Positions 24,251 through 38,400 of a DNA stretch of 64,000 bases are shown here, piece by piece (positions within the stretch are counted from its first letter, which is position 1; each line of letters starts with the position of its first letter). Under the pieces are notes generated by a model. That model did not search any database and was not told the origin of the DNA. It was given only the letters and a program-made list of their open reading frames with translations. The DNA is from Nemophila menziesii (taxonomy: Eukaryota > Streptophyta > Magnoliopsida > Boraginales > Hydrophyllaceae). Location of the stretch: assembly GCA_029959085.1 (NCBI GenBank), contig JARWIR010000018.1, positions 16,367,001-16,431,000 on the forward strand. Reading direction: 5' to 3'. The translations under genes were made by a program, and so were the position numbers.

Positions 24251-26598
24251 CTGTAAAAAATTGATATCTTATGAAGATTCACTAGGCTCATGGACAATAA
24301 AATATTCATTGTATGAAAGAACCCCAAGTATTTAGGTCAAACACATGTCCAAATACAAGTTTTCATGTAAGGTAACATTTTATTTTGATAAATAAAAATA
24401 TCAGATATTTTTGTTGATCTTCTATGTGGAGTCACCAGGTAGACGTCATTCAAAATATTATCTGGATACAAAACCCTAAGTATTTCATTTTAATTTCTTA
24501 GCCGAATCCTACAATCTCATGGGTTTTTAAATATTACTAATGTACATTAAAAATACTAATTTGTAAAATACATTGTATACTAAATATTTTCTAAACTCAT
24601 GTTTATCAGATCTTGTCAGGAAAAAGATGGTGTACCTCTCTATGTTTGTGGGTACTCTAGCAGCCTAAAAATTATTTTGAAGTCTAGCTGAAAGACCAAC
24701 TTGGATATTAGCTCAGCCAATACATTATATTTCTTTAAAATTAAAGGAAATTTTATGAGGATCAAAATTTTTTCCTTTAGTGTTGTCCTATACAATAGAA
24801 AAACTGTGTAATTGATCTGATAATGGTATAAGATCATGAATGAATCCTTATATATCCGAGCAACAAGGGCATGATAAAAGTGGAAAACATGTTACTGTAA
24901 AATACAAGTCCTTTTATTATATATATACACATACATATGTGTGAAGATCCAATTAGAAAGGGAAATATGGTCATGATGAAAAATAAGAGTCACCAGTAAT
25001 CATATCCTATAACTTAACTTTCTCGTAAGCCTCTATGATGACATCGATAAAACCTTGAATACCATGGAGTGTTGTTAAAGAAGCTTGGGGATCAGGTAAG
25101 GATATATGATGTTTCATCTCCATAACCTCATGCTCTTCTCTATAACAACATCATTATATAATTTGTATAATGTACGATTGAAAGAACATAGGAGTATTAA
25201 GAAAGGTTGTTCCTTATTTATTTCAGAAACGCATATGAAGAAAAGTCCTTACATGGGTTAAACTCTGTTCATAAGGATGAAACCGCTGACTTTTAGATGG
25301 ACCTAATACATATTATGTGATACCTTTACCTTTTGTAAGATAATGTCTTTCTCCCAATTATTGTGTGAACTAAGATATACGAAAAAGAGTCTTTTGTAAA
25401 AGAATTAAAAAACTTCAAATTTTTGAATGACATTATAAAGATTAAGTAGATTGGTAAAACATGTTTAAAATTTTGTCTCATTACCTATGTCGCCTCACAT
25501 TAAGGCCTCGATTATTTCCCCATATCACAAATATATATTATATATTACTAAATTATATTTGACTAGTATATTTTTAAAATTATAACTTAATTTACTTATC
25601 GATGTCATTAAATAAGTATCATCATTTACTTAATTTGCTTGAAAGTAAAAAAAAGGAATAATTAGAACAATAATAAATCTTTAAATCAAATCATCTATCT
25701 AAATCCATGCTTAGTCATGCCAGGCTCATTGTTGGTAGAGTCTCCTTCCTTCTTACATATAAGTGTGCATGTGAGAATGATATAATTTTAGAATATATAG
25801 GTAACCTTACACAAAATAAGTTTAATGAAAATATCGATACTTAAATTAACGAGATAGAGGTCATGGAAACTTGTCTAAATGACAATCTCAAATTTCAACT
25901 CGATGCCATATTAGCCATGCAAGCTTATCATCTCATTATAAATTGTACATAAACTCACATTTTCATCAGCAAAGACTATATTAATGTTATTAAGTGTCTT
26001 ATCAATCTATCTGGAGCCAAGTGGAACATTCAACCTAATGTAAAGAATGTCATGGATATATAAGGTAAATCAAATTGTACTTAATATCATATTTATTTTA
26101 TAGACAATATATTGAATGATTATTTGAATGATGTATTATACAAAACCTCACTCATTATATAATTTGTCTCAGACTCGAGTAATATGTTTTGCTTGTACTT
26201 TTTGTAACGTTTTTTTCTAGAAAAATATTTTGTTAACACTTTTAATTGGTAAAATTTATATTAATTAAATTTGTGTCTTCTTTATATTTTTTAGTGAAAT
26301 ATCTTTTACAACCCAAACCAAAACGAAAGAAATAATTTGAATTTCAAAATATATTTTATATTTGGAAAAAATAGTAAATCATAACCCAATATAATTATAT
26401 TATATTAAAATATATGACTATATACAAAATATTTAATGATAATTGGACAAATATCATTTATTACACCTTTCCTTTTCTTATATACAGATACATGTATATG
26501 GATGTATGTGACAAATTATTTAACTATTTAATAAGTTTATGAATACTAATACTTCACTATATTTGAAATAGTTTTTATTCATTTGTCAATTAATCAAA
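24251..26598. other. Spacer and upstream region of MBD copy 3
   Basis: AT-rich DNA with no coding signal. A 32-bp word (ttagcgtctttactaaaaga...) present upstream of copy 4, with close counterparts in copies 1 and 2, is deleted near 26432, about 165 bp before the start codon. Copies 3 and 4 also share an 18-bp deletion relative to copies 1 and 2. Confidence 0.6.
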
Positions 26599-28230
26599 AT
26601 GGCTTTAAGTGAAGAACATGCTACTCAAAACTCTATTGGAATAGAGGAGGAATTCTGCAATCCAAGTCAAAAGAGTAACTTTCCATTCTCCACGGGAATG
26701 GAAATCATATGTTACAAAGAAAATCCAAAAAATGACTCTTCGGCTCCAACGGGAATGGAGATCGTTTTGTATGAACAGGTAATATTCAACATAATATTAA
26801 TAAACATTATTAATTTTTTATTCTATAAGATTGTACACATATCTTATGGTTATGAATAATATACTTTGGATTTGTGGAATTAACAAACCCAATTATATAA
26901 CCTATGAGGTGATTTATATGAGTTAAATTGACTTATTTTAAAATGAATTAAAATTGAATATGATTCTCCAACTCATATCTTTATAGGGATTGAAACCTAT
27001 TTACAAAATCAAATTCAAACTATTAATAAAATAATAATAAACTATTGCCCAATACTATTCAATTCAATAATTAGAAATTTTTGAAATATACTAACTTTGT
27101 ATGTTTCTGACATATTGCACATCATAGTGTTCCGAAGAGTTCAGAGAAAGTGTTCCAAAAGGCGTGGTGCTGAATCCCAATCCATTATCATGTGTACCCA
27201 TGGATGACATAGTTAGCCATATGAATCGCGAGGTAATTTTAGATGAGTTAGTCTTTCAGATTTTTCAACATATCTACAATCTCCCATTTTATTTACATTG
27301 TCATTTGATATTTGGGATAAATATTTAGTGCTTTTAATTATAAAATAATAAACAATTTTTCTCTTATAGGTCCCTCAAATATTACCTCGCCGAAATAGAC
27401 TAGTCTCTACCACAATTCTTGACTCTTCACGGGCATCCTTTAGGTCATTAAAAGTTGATGGAATTATTAAGTATGAGTTAGAAATGGAGGATGAGGTTTG
27501 TTACCTACTAAATCTATTTGTTTCTTAAGATATATAATTATTAAAAAATTGAAGTTCAGATCTGATAAAATTATTATTTTTAACGAAAATTTATATTATT
27601 ATTTAGGCTTTGCCATTTTTTGAATACTTATTATTTCTTTAATTGTAGAATTTATTGATTATATTATTTATTATAAATTATATGTGGTGATTATTAATAA
27701 AGTGACTTGTTATTCTGTTGTGGTATATAGACTACCCGTCCAAATATTCCGTGTTATCAAACTGCAAATATCAACGATGAAAAACTACAAGGGTGGATAG
27801 TTGAAAGAAGAAAGCGTAAAGCTGGAAGGATAGACCATGTATGTAAATTATGCTTTATATCAATGAATTGTTTCCAAACATTTTATAATTATAACTTTAA
27901 ACTGTTTTTTTATTGATTATCCATAATATTATTCTTATTTTAAGAGACTTAACTTTATATATATTTCTACAGTTATATTATCATTCAAAGAGTGGAAAGA
28001 AATTTCGATCTTTACCAGAGGCTAAAAGGTTCATTTCTGGTGAGAGTTCTCATACCAAAAAGAGAGAAAAATATAAAATATCATCAAACGTACTAAAGGT
28101 AAGCATTAAATAATAATTTATTTATTTTGAATTAAATATGAATTTTGATTAAAAAACTGTTTTGCAGGCTGAACCAGAAGTTAAAAAGTTTTTTGCAGAA
28201 TCATGGAAGAATCTCTCTAACGTCCATTAG
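26599..28230 (+). CDS. MBD-like (methyl-CpG-binding domain) protein, copy 3, intact
   Basis: Exons 26599-26778, 27128-27232, 27370-27495, 27731-27838, 27973-28098 and 28168-28230. All introns have GT-AG ends and the six exons join in phase 0 into 235 codons ending NLSNVH-stop. The MBD-like core spans the exon 4/5 junction: GW at residues 158-159, ERRKRKAGRIDH, LYYHSKSGKKFRS. The Asp before YY and the Arg of FRS correspond to positions used for methyl-cytosine recognition in the family, so DNA binding is plausible. The N-terminal 137 residues have no domain I know. The tail (FFAESWKNLSNVH) is short. Compared with copy 4 it has S for P in exon 1 and N for D in exon 2. Promoter context differs by a 32-bp deletion. 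Expression is not shown by sequence. Confidence 0.75.
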
Positions 28231-31200
28231 ATCAACACATTTAATGTATGACTAAAAAATAGGAAAATTTTCTTGGGGTGATAGAGACAAGTATTTTTAT
28301 TATTAGACTATTTTTTTCTTAAACATTATATTGGTTGTGGTTTTTTAATTTTGATGTTTGATAATTTCCTATTAGAGAATATTTATCTATATTTATTATT
28401 TATTGATGCTTATGTAATATTTATTATTATTATTATGTTTCAAGTTATTATATTTTAAGGCATAATTACATAAGTTCATTCATAAAAATTAAAATTGGAA
28501 ATATATATCTTTTATATTTTAAAAGAAGAACCAATCAATTAATTATCCAGAGCACTTTCATTGATAATAACTTTATAACTATAGTAGTATCACAAAAATA
28601 ATTAAACTAATTATATTAACTAGTACCAATATGTCTGCCTTAGGAGAATACGAATCAAATGTAACATAAATTTGTTTGTTATTAGCTGAGACATTAAGTA
28701 TATATAAATATGTGTTAGATTGTACCAAAACTTATTACCTAATATATGATGAAAAACAAATTTACTTGATAAAGGATCATATATATGTTTTTTTAGCGAA
28801 AACCTTTAATATTCTAGTTTGTGAAAAATCACCAGTTTGATGATATCTTTTAGGATCAAATACCAGCTTCTTAAAATATTTTAATGTTTTTTTCTTCTTT
28901 TGTTGAGTAAAAATTAAATTTAGAATCCTAATTACTCTCAATAATCAAATATCTTAAATAAGTAAAATAAAGCAATAAAGACCAAACAAAAGATATAATA
29001 GGACACCAAAGTTATCGACAATCATTAGTATATATATACAAAAATTATATATGATTTACATAAAAAATATTAAAAAATTAGAAAAATCTAGCATCATTAC
29101 AAGGAGAATTAAGATATTTAGCATTCGAATGAAGTTTAAGATAAATTTTGACAATCTAGTTTGTAATATATTTCTGTATTATACAATAGGAAAATACTTT
29201 AATACAATATTATCTATTGCTAGAAACACATGTTGCTACTTTATCAATATATGTTATCAATTTACAAGAACTAGTCTAATAAAGATTATGGATAAAACAT
29301 AACGTGATAAAGTTCTTACACATCTCTTTGTAACACAATGTTTGAAAAGTAAGTTTTACAATAAAAAATATTGGAGTTGCGTATCACAATGATAACTATT
29401 TCAAAGATTGCAGAACAAGAGACCTGCTAGTTAACATCATACATAAAATCTCAACACGTATATCTTCTTTGATGTCAACTTTTAAATTAATTTTTCTAGT
29501 TCTATACTAAGGTGACATCCAATATATTAGAACTTCGTTTCTGAACAAGGAAGATAATGTATAGAAAATATACGACGTACATAGTCATTAATTAAGAATA
29601 TTAATAAAGGAGAAAATAATGTTGTTACACTATTGATTCGATGTAATTTTAATTGACTTCTTAATTTTATTATTTGTGACAACACTATGTCATTATCCCA
29701 ATGTAATATATAAGAAATACCTTGAAACATATGACAAATCCCAAATGGAAAAACTCATTTTGTGAGTAAACATACCAGCATATAATAATCATTTTCTCAG
29801 AAGTCTGTAGAATCATATTATATTATTTATTATAGCAAACAAAGTAAAAGTTACTAAGATGGATATGCTAGTGATTATTCACACTGACATTTCATAATGA
29901 GAACTAAGTAACTAACAACTACATAAGGGTGACAAATATATTTACGTTCTATCGTAAACCAAGTACTCAAGATTATCTTGCAATCTAAACTCATATTATA
30001 TTTCTACTTTTGGATGATAAAGTTTGATTTAAAATTATGTACATCTTGCTGGGATTGCAGTCGAACACCTTGTCACTCCAAATCCATATTTCTAGTATAA
30101 GAAGTATATCCACACATTTTAAATCAACAACCCTTAACAACTTAATTCGTTGAGAAGTGCCTGAATTCTTTATGTTCCATTCACGATTGAATCCATAACT
30201 TGTCTTATGAGTAATATGAATTTAATCATCCTCATTAATTATTACCTTCGTATTTTCCATGAATATGCTCATAAGTTGTTCATATCGGATGCAGAAAAAG
30301 AGAAGACAACCAATGAATTAGTACATCGCATATATATGATTCAAACTAATCTTATTTGGTATTCTCGAGATTTCTTGCTGAAGAGACCAACATGTTGGAA
30401 ATTGTAAACAATTCGATCGAGACATGGTTTCTAGGAACACCATAAACTTTTGAAAATTCATTTCTCAAAACATCATAAACTGTCAGAATTAGTTAGGCTT
30501 TTATGGCTCACTCTAATGATCATTATCATAGACTGCCCGCTTATTCCTTTGGTCCTGACATAGGGTCCTAACATTTCACTTTTTCCATTGTAAATGAAAG
30601 TGTGTATATACATATATAGTGATACCTTACATATATATTACTAAGATAAACCATATGATACCCAAAAAAACAAGAATCTCCTTTAATATGCATAAAACAC
30701 TAGCATTGTGAACTTAGGTATCGAACAATTAAAACAAGCTTCAACCGACACCACAAGTAATATGTATTTCTGATACAAAAAAAATAACACTTGTATACAA
30801 GTACAAGTGTTAATTTGAAAAAAATAATAAATATAACATTACTATAATATAATTCAACGAATACACTGTATTTTTGGTTGGAGTATATGAAGAAAAATGT
30901 TAATTAGATGAGCTACATGACTAGAAATTGACATTTTGGTGGGACATGAAGGGTGTTAAAGGCTATTGCACCATTTTTCTCCACATCAAATGATTATCCC
31001 ATCGAAAATGAGCCTCGAAATGATGAGTTTCTTTCTGTATATAAGAAACATAATAATATTTTAGGTCTAAAAATTAGTCGAATATTTGTAGGACTATTGT
31101 GTTATAGTGAAACATGCAATAATTTTATAAACTACAATAAATAAAATATTTTGATTAAAGGATAGGAAAATTTATTTGAATTTATATCTATTTTGGTAGT

Positions 31201-31255
31201 TGTGTGGTGAAAATATTTAGTCAAATATATAAACACCTATTTTTTTTTTCAATAT
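28231..31255. other. AT-rich spacer 3' of MBD copy 3, no gene recognised
   Basis: Counterpart of 3373-6394. Short frames at 29051-29302, 29527-29730, 30207-30407 and 30953-31144 recur with the unit. A hairpin-capable word, aacacttgta...tacaagtgtt, lies near 30785-30810. No function can be assigned. Confidence 0.5.
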
Positions 31256-31692
31256 GCATCTGTAAAGAATCATTTGGGAGGATATAAAAATATGGTTGAG
31301 TATTTGAAAAAAATGAACACTTTTTTGAATGCTCTGAAATAGATAAAGAAGTTTAAACCCCAGAAAAATTCAAGAAGAAAAGCAGAAATAGTTGTATTTA
31401 ACACTACTACTTATCATATTTGGCGAATGAGAAACAACTTAACTATTAGAGGTGAAACTAACACAAAGGATAGAGTTATTAAAGAGATAAAAAGTTGAAT
31501 TTTTTTTCTAATTTAATCGCTCTGTACCTTCCTATTGCATTAACAGATGACTGCGGATTCTTATTTGAATCTTCTTGAGATTAGACTAGCAAATAGATAG
31601 TAACTATCTTAATTTTTCGAGTCTAGATAGGTTTTCTTGTATAGTGTACAGTTTTTTATAATTTTAATGAAATCTTTTACCCAATCCAAAAA
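31256..31692 (+). pseudogene. LINE 3' end relic (zf-RVT-like tail), R3
   Basis: Counterpart of 6395-6834. In one frame it reads IKKFKPQKN, RRKAEIVVFNTTTYHIWRM and RNNLTIRGE, then a stop, a non-coding 3' region and a short A-run. Confidence 0.6.
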
Positions 31693-33689
31693 ATATATTA
31701 TTAAAGGTAATACCGAGAATAATGTATGGATGAATAGATGGTAAAATTTACTTACAGAAACTCTTAGACCACTATGGTAACATTTCTTATTCACACCGCG
31801 TCCTTTTCTGTATGAATATTATTTTTCAATCCCCAAGAATATATGTTAAAGATAACCTACATAAGTATCCTTTACTATAATATTTTAACTTATCACTTAC
31901 GGAAAGTGTGGGATTGAACTATATGATACTAATGCTAATATTAACAAAAACATACATACATGAGTGATGGTTTTCAATCGCCATTATAATTTTTATGATT
32001 TAATTACATCTGCAATATAAAAACACCAGCATCTAAGTAGACGATACAAAGATTGACATATATAATCTTTTACTCCTATTTTATTTCGACTTATTATAAT
32101 TTGAAACCATCCCATTAATCTTGGATCAACATTTCAAAATTAAGTATCTGTAAAACACATGTTGAAACCAAGAAGAGTTATACAATGATTTTTATCCTAA
32201 ATTAATGTGCTCACTCATCTTATCATAAATTAAGGACATTCCTAATTTATCTCACATAAGTTTTTTCACTCATATGATATATCCATTTGTTTTAACATAT
32301 AGAAAATTCACATGAGAGTTATACACTAAGATTGAATCTGTCCCTCAGGAAGGTGCACTAATTTTGGAATAAAACATATAATCTTGTAGAATTGGTATCT
32401 TTAGAAACACTATTTTGTATTTGGGTTTTTTCAAAACAACATATATTTATTATAACCACCAATCCAAAGAATCCTCAGATATACATATAAGATTAAATTA
32501 TATTGAATTAATTTTATAAAAAATAAATTTATACAAAATTTAATCAAATAAGCTTTTTGACCCCTGAATACAACCACCAAGCCAGAGAGTCCCCATACAT
32601 ACATATAATCATACTGCATCAACCCCGAATCAATTAACCCCAATAATTTTAACCATTAGATGCTAAACCGATAAATAATTAATATTTTTCAAAATAAACA
32701 TGTACATTAATTTTTTTAACACTTAATGAATTAATTATTTACTTTTTATCCTAAATATGAATGAAAAATAAACAAAAAAATACAATAAAATGGATAAGAT
32801 TGTGTCATTGTCATTTCTAGGAGATCTTAGAAGAATTTTGAATAAAATTTCAAAGAGGTAGAAATTTTTTACCTACTTAATAAATTATTTTGCATAGTAA
32901 AAAATAATATTTATTGAATTTAAGTGTACTAAATCTTACACCTCTGTCATTGAACCAGTTATCCCTAAAATCAGTTTTCTTCTCTGACCAACCTATCTTG
33001 GTTTAATAATCCACTATCTTGGGTGCCTTCAATAGTGTATCATCAACATCATATGTCCCTATCTTTGTGACTCTTAAATAAACAAATAAATATGCTTGTT
33101 AAAATTCATAGTGGAAAATATCATTGTCCCTATAAAATATTAATTTGTAGTCAATCTGACTTGAGGTGTAACACAAGTGTTACTTTGTAGCCAATGATAG
33201 CTTCAAAAACTATGAGTAATCACATTAGAGGCTACACTTATGTGACAAACATTGGATGATAAATTTGTCATTTCATTATTCAAAGTATGTATTCCTAACT
33301 TTGTCAAATATAGTTATTCTTATGTTTGGGCCAGCTTGTCACATACTCCACATTTTCAGGGATATATATGATCCATTAATGCTTAGTTCCTAGAAGTTGT
33401 TTTCAAATAATTTACCCTGATAAATTTTTGTATATTACCTCAAAATGTTTAACAAGTTTATTATAGTTTTGGCATGCTTATTCAGAACGCACATAGTTAT
33501 ACATTAACCTCAAGGTAGTTAAAATAATAATTTATATTAGTTTTAAAGAATACATCTATACTTACTTAAAATAAATTTTCTTACTCCAAGAGCACTTTTA
33601 TAGAACATTAGACATGACCACCAATTTTAGAATTTCAGAAGCTAGTATACAGAAAATAGATACACTTAATGTTTTTAATTTCTAACTTT

Positions 33690-35110
33690 CAGGATTAGTT
33701 GAAAATTTACTAGCTTCATTAGCAAATAGAGCTAAATTTAAAATTCCAATGTCTTAACAACAAGGACCACCTTATTTCTTATGATTAAAGAGGAACTTAA
33801 TCCTTTCCCAATGGGTTTTGATGCATCACCAAAGTTTGCTATACAAGAGTATTTATCATACATATATCTTTAGGTAACAAGAACATTTACCTGGTAGAGG
33901 TGGGTAAATATACAGAAACATAGTCCAATTTTTTGTTTTCCATGCTTATAAAAGAATCAGCATTTCCTCCCATGTAACATATTTTTTATACCATCAACAA
34001 ATTTTATAACCTCTATATCTGATTTTGCATATAAAAGTTATATATAATGCAAGATGTTTATAAAGATCATGATTTTAAAAAATTCTCTTAATATTTGAAT
34101 ATGATGTCTAATTTTATTAGAAGTACTTCTACTAAAAATAATTTTGTATTGTAGTAAAGGTACTGTCTATAGACAAACCAGATTTTGTACAAGAGACAGT
34201 TAGTGTTATGAGTTTCAACTCTAGATATTTTTGAAAATACACTATGAATAATCTACAAAAATAAAGTAAGTAAACTTGTATGATGTTATACTAAGTTTAA
34301 ACTTTTTACTTTTACCTTTAGACACTCGATAATTTATCATACATATAAGAAGATGAATACTGAGTTTTGGCAACCTATTCCAATACACATAGTTGGAGTA
34401 TACGTAGGGAGTTATATTCTAGTAAGGATAATATAGAAGAAGACACTAGTGATGTATTTCATCGCCCAATTTATACAAAATTTAAAAACATTCTGTAAGA
34501 TTCGCTTAAATGAATGGCCATTCTACCTTATCATAAGATTTATGAATATCAATCTTAATGGTTACGTATATATATTGGCATCCTTGCTTATCTTTTTAAA
34601 CTTTTTATTAATTAATGTATTATAATCTAATGAAAGAAGATTTTATGGGTGAAAGCAGTTCATTCATAATATGTTGTACTCTGTCAAATAACATTTTAAA
34701 AACATATTACATAAAGTTAACAGAGCTTGGTCTAAAGAAGATAATTTGGATATAGTTTTGTGTCTTATAAATTAGAGTAATAATAGTATGGCTGATAAAT
34801 CTTTAGCTTCATGGAAGTCCATGAACAATTGAGGACATTCTTGACAAACACTTTGTATATATTCTTTAGTAAAAAAATTATAGCCTTCATGTCATGGATC
34901 TTTTTTATTCCAAAATTTTACAATTTTTGTGCAACTTCATCCTCGGTAATAGTTCCCGCAAGCACTCTAGCACTTCAATTAGAATTAGTACGTGGTGTAT
35001 TTGCATTAAATAACCAGAAAAAATTATTGGTTGCATTATAAACTTCCATGTAAACATCAGTAGGATTAGAACTAATGTGAGAAACTAAGATATATGGTGA
35101 AGTTTGTTAT
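33690..35110 (-). pseudogene. L1-type LINE reverse transcriptase relic, R3/H1
   Basis: Same motif series as in R1. Here the catalytic-region motif reads IDIHKSYDKVEWPFI, keeping the Trp that is a stop in R1 and R2, so this block carries a slightly less decayed version. A region near 34490 is shortened. Confidence 0.65.
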
Positions 35111-36697
35111 TTAAGCTCAAACATACCCTCTTTATATTTTTCATTTGTTGAAATTATTAGACATATTGTTACTATGTTCTTTTCTTCAACTATCAGTAAA
35201 TACTTCATCTAATAGCTTATAATTCTGAAAGTGTTATGAATTGCATTAACAAACCACACACCTAAAATATATCTCATCTTTTTTGTTTTTATATTTAGTA
35301 AATGTATTAGGATTTCTTTTACGAGGAACATGAAAACCATGACATACAAACTTTTTAATCTTCATCAACATCCTCAACCTCATACTAGTTTGTCCATTTC
35401 TCGACTAAACACTATCTTGATCAATTAAGAAACTTAGAAATATAAACTATATTGATCATTACCTTCTTAAATATAGCCCATCAATTCTAAAATATTAACC
35501 CATAATATTTTTTTAAACTTTGTTCATGTCTTAATATAGTGAAGTTTCGAAGAATCATATAAAACTCATTCATAACCCATGTTCTATAATCTCAAGCTTT
35601 ACATAAAATTATTCAGAGAAAAATACACGAGTTTTATATTCCAAGACAGTTCTAGGTTGTCATACTTAATCTACAATAACAATCTTTTTTATGTTATGTA
35701 ACTTTCCAATCCAAAATATTGTTCATAAACCTTGTAGTTTATGTAGGATAAAAATGTAAAATTATTTCAAATATGCATGTATCCAAAAAGATAATTTCAA
35801 TTATAGAAACCAATCTAGTTCAATGAGAATTCAGTTTTATAACTTACGACTTTGCAATTGAATTGACATAATGACATTAGTTTCAAAAGTATGAAACTAC
35901 AACACATTACACATTGTTTCAATTTTCTCTCAAAAATATTTTATCTTAAACATACTTGAGACCATTTTGTAAGTACATTTACTTGTTCTTACATACCTGC
36001 ATATAGGAATGAAAAAAAGTGAATATGTTTCAAATATTTTTAAAACATTATGCATGTTTAAAGGCGACACGCGTCGTCGGTAATTCGCAAAAATTCATCG
36101 GTAAGTGCTCGTCCCTAGAAATTCGTCGGAAAATAACTGTGTTACCGATGAAAAGTGGTAAATTCGCCCCGAATTTCAGAGAAGTTTAGAGACAACCAAT
36201 TTCGTCGCTATATGATACGCTTAGCGACGGATCTATTCGTCGGTAATAATTTAATTAATCTTTTATTTTCAGCACTATTGATTTTTTTTTATTTTTTTTA
36301 TATTAACTTAGCGACGAAACTTAGCGACGGCACTATCGTCGCTACGTATATAATAAATTTTTTTTATTCCTGAATTATTGATTTGTTGTTCTTTTTTTTC
36401 GTAGCGACAGACATACCTCGTCGATAATTAATTAATTTTTTTTAATAATTTAAATTTTTATTGTATTTTTTAATTAAGTTTTTTTTTGTTTTAATTTTTA
36501 TTTTGTTTTGATTTAATTTTTTTTATTCTAAATATAATGCAAATAAAATTCATAAATAAATAAAAAAACCAATTTATAGCAAATATCATAATATAATTAA
36601 AATTAAGTCAAACATAGAAAAATAAAGTCATACATCAGATAATAAAGTCAACATAAATGAAAATAAAGTCAAACCAACACCAACACAACACAAACAC

Positions 36698-37960
36698 TCA
36701 CGGATCACTCAATCTCTCTTCTTCCTCTTCATCTGCTCTCTCTTCATCTGCGGAGGCCTCGGGGGCGGTGATCGGAAGAAGACCTCGGGCGGCTCTCATA
36801 CTATTCAACGCTTGGAGAAGCGTGTCCACCATGCTCGGCGGCTGACTCGGAGAAGCTGTGGAGGGGGTCAATGTGGTGGCCGGATTCGGTATAGGGTCAA
36901 GTCTTTGAGTTGCGCGAAACTCGTTCCTCCCCGCCGGATTCGGCCTCGATAACCTTCTGTTTTAGCTTCTCCAGATAAACTCCCCATAATTAGGTTTCAA
37001 TTTAAAAATTAATTACAATAATAAAAATTGAAAGTAAAAATTAATTAATTTAAAGCAATTAAAATAATAATAAAATACTTAGGCTAGCTTTTTTATAACA
37101 TTAGTCCCGCCAGCTATTTGTAGCCGCATCATAAGAAATGTGCTCGAAGTAGCCACCTAAAGCTGGAATTTCCATCTACTCCTGGGTTTGCTCGTCGAAA
37201 AAAGTCAACGGCTCCTTGGTTTGTGTCTTCAACTTCCCTTATATAGTATACAATAACAAATAATAATAGTATTAAAAATTAAATTAATAAATTATATTTT
37301 TATTATAAGAAATTATACCTCTATAATGACCTCGCGAGTCTGGGATAAGTTTCTCGAACCTGTCTTGCTCGCATTTGACTGCGACTGCCGATTGTCTTTA
37401 TTTATTTTCGCCTGGCTCTGTTACAAATATATTTTAAAAAATAAATAGATAAAGACTAATAAAATATTGTTTTAGTTAAGATAAAAATTAAACTTTTGTA
37501 CCTGAACATTCTCGTCATCCCACATCTCTTTGGCTTTTCTCCAAAACCCCGGAAGAACATCCGGGGGTATTGTATTCGTGTTGTAATAGTCGTACTTAAG
37601 ATCCCCCTTTCAATGCTTATAGCTTGTAGATTTCAACGTGTTCAATCTCTTCGTGATTTCATCCCAATCCCTTCTCCGCCTCCACTCCTCGAGGGAAAAA
37701 CTCGTCGAACTAGAATAGTCCTTTCATAAGATCAGGGACATCTTTCCAGGCTTTGAAGCATGGAGGCACCGATTTCCAAATTACGGCCCCACCACCTGGG
37801 CCACATGTTTCCCGTACTCTCCCACGATATTTAAAGTATTATCAAGGATACAAAAGTCAACCAGTATGGGCCAGCCTACTTTCTCTTTTGTTTCTTGGGC
37901 CGACTTTAAGGAAGTGACTCCTCGGGAGCGTTTTCTTCGAGAAGCTATTAAATTGAATAA
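36698..37960 (-). pseudogene. Transposase-type (Ptta/En-Spm-like) gene relic, H1
   Basis: GC-richer blocks separated by AT-rich introns can be joined on the minus strand. A first block (37500-37960) has CGPGGGAVIWKSVPP and, after a frameshift, FWRKAKEMWDDENVQ. A GT donor after CAG links it in phase to SQAKINKDNRQSQSNASKTG (37319-37424). Next comes a block with KEPLTFFDEQTQE, a stop, and YFEHISYDAATNSW (about 37085-37243), and last a Pro/Glu-rich end (36698-36975). The 'W..AK..W.....QA..N..NR' pattern is that of plant Ptta/En/Spm transposase-associated proteins. Several stops and a frameshift make it non-functional. The family call is from memory and moderately secure. Confidence 0.55.
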
Positions 37961-38400
37961 TATTAATTAATTATTAACTTATATTAATTGAATATGTTTG
38001 ATTATTTTAGATTACCAGATGGTTGGGCAAAGTCATTTAACCGAGGGTTCAGATTCTGTTAAGATCCTAGTCGTTTCCATTTCCGTTATGGTTACGGGAC
38101 AATATATCTGTAATTTATAATTTAAAGGAAATAAATAAAAATAAATATTAAATTCTTTACGAATTTAAAACTAAATTATTACAATATGAATAAATAAATA
38201 AATTATTACAATATGAATAATTAAATAAACAATTATTAAAATCAAATAAATAAATTTATATTATTACAGTCAAATAAATAAATAATTAATATTACAAAAT
38301 TGGATTAAATAAATTTTCGAATATATTCAGTAGCAAAAAATAATAAATTAGTACACATAATAATAAATTATTACATATAAAAACCTATATTTTTTTAAAC

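Larger units (their letters stand above)
25677..36040. repeat. Unit R3, full-length block truncated by the CACTA-like segment
   Basis: It follows R1 in keeping the 3.2-kb segment (29400-32600). It is collinear up to ttcaaatattttt at 36040, which equals about 11215 in R1, then breaks off. The 76-bp repeat and the final spacer of a normal unit are absent. Confidence 0.85.

Noticed and set aside
29527..29730. Minus-strand frame MFQGISYILHWDND in three full-length blocks
   Set aside because: Conserved only as part of the repeat, with no family recognised.
30207..30407. Frame with YAHKLFISDAEKEKTTNE in the full-length blocks
   Set aside because: It looks more protein-like than its neighbours, but I cannot match it to a family and no introns or partner exons are evident. 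It is mentioned in the spacer description only.
36657..36845. Ser-rich plus-strand frame in the CACTA-like segment
   Set aside because: It is antisense to the Glu/Asp-rich end of the transposase-type relic, so it is a shadow frame.
37496..37729. 77-codon plus-strand frame, repeated at 58837
   Set aside because: Antisense shadow of the first exon-like block of the transposase relic.
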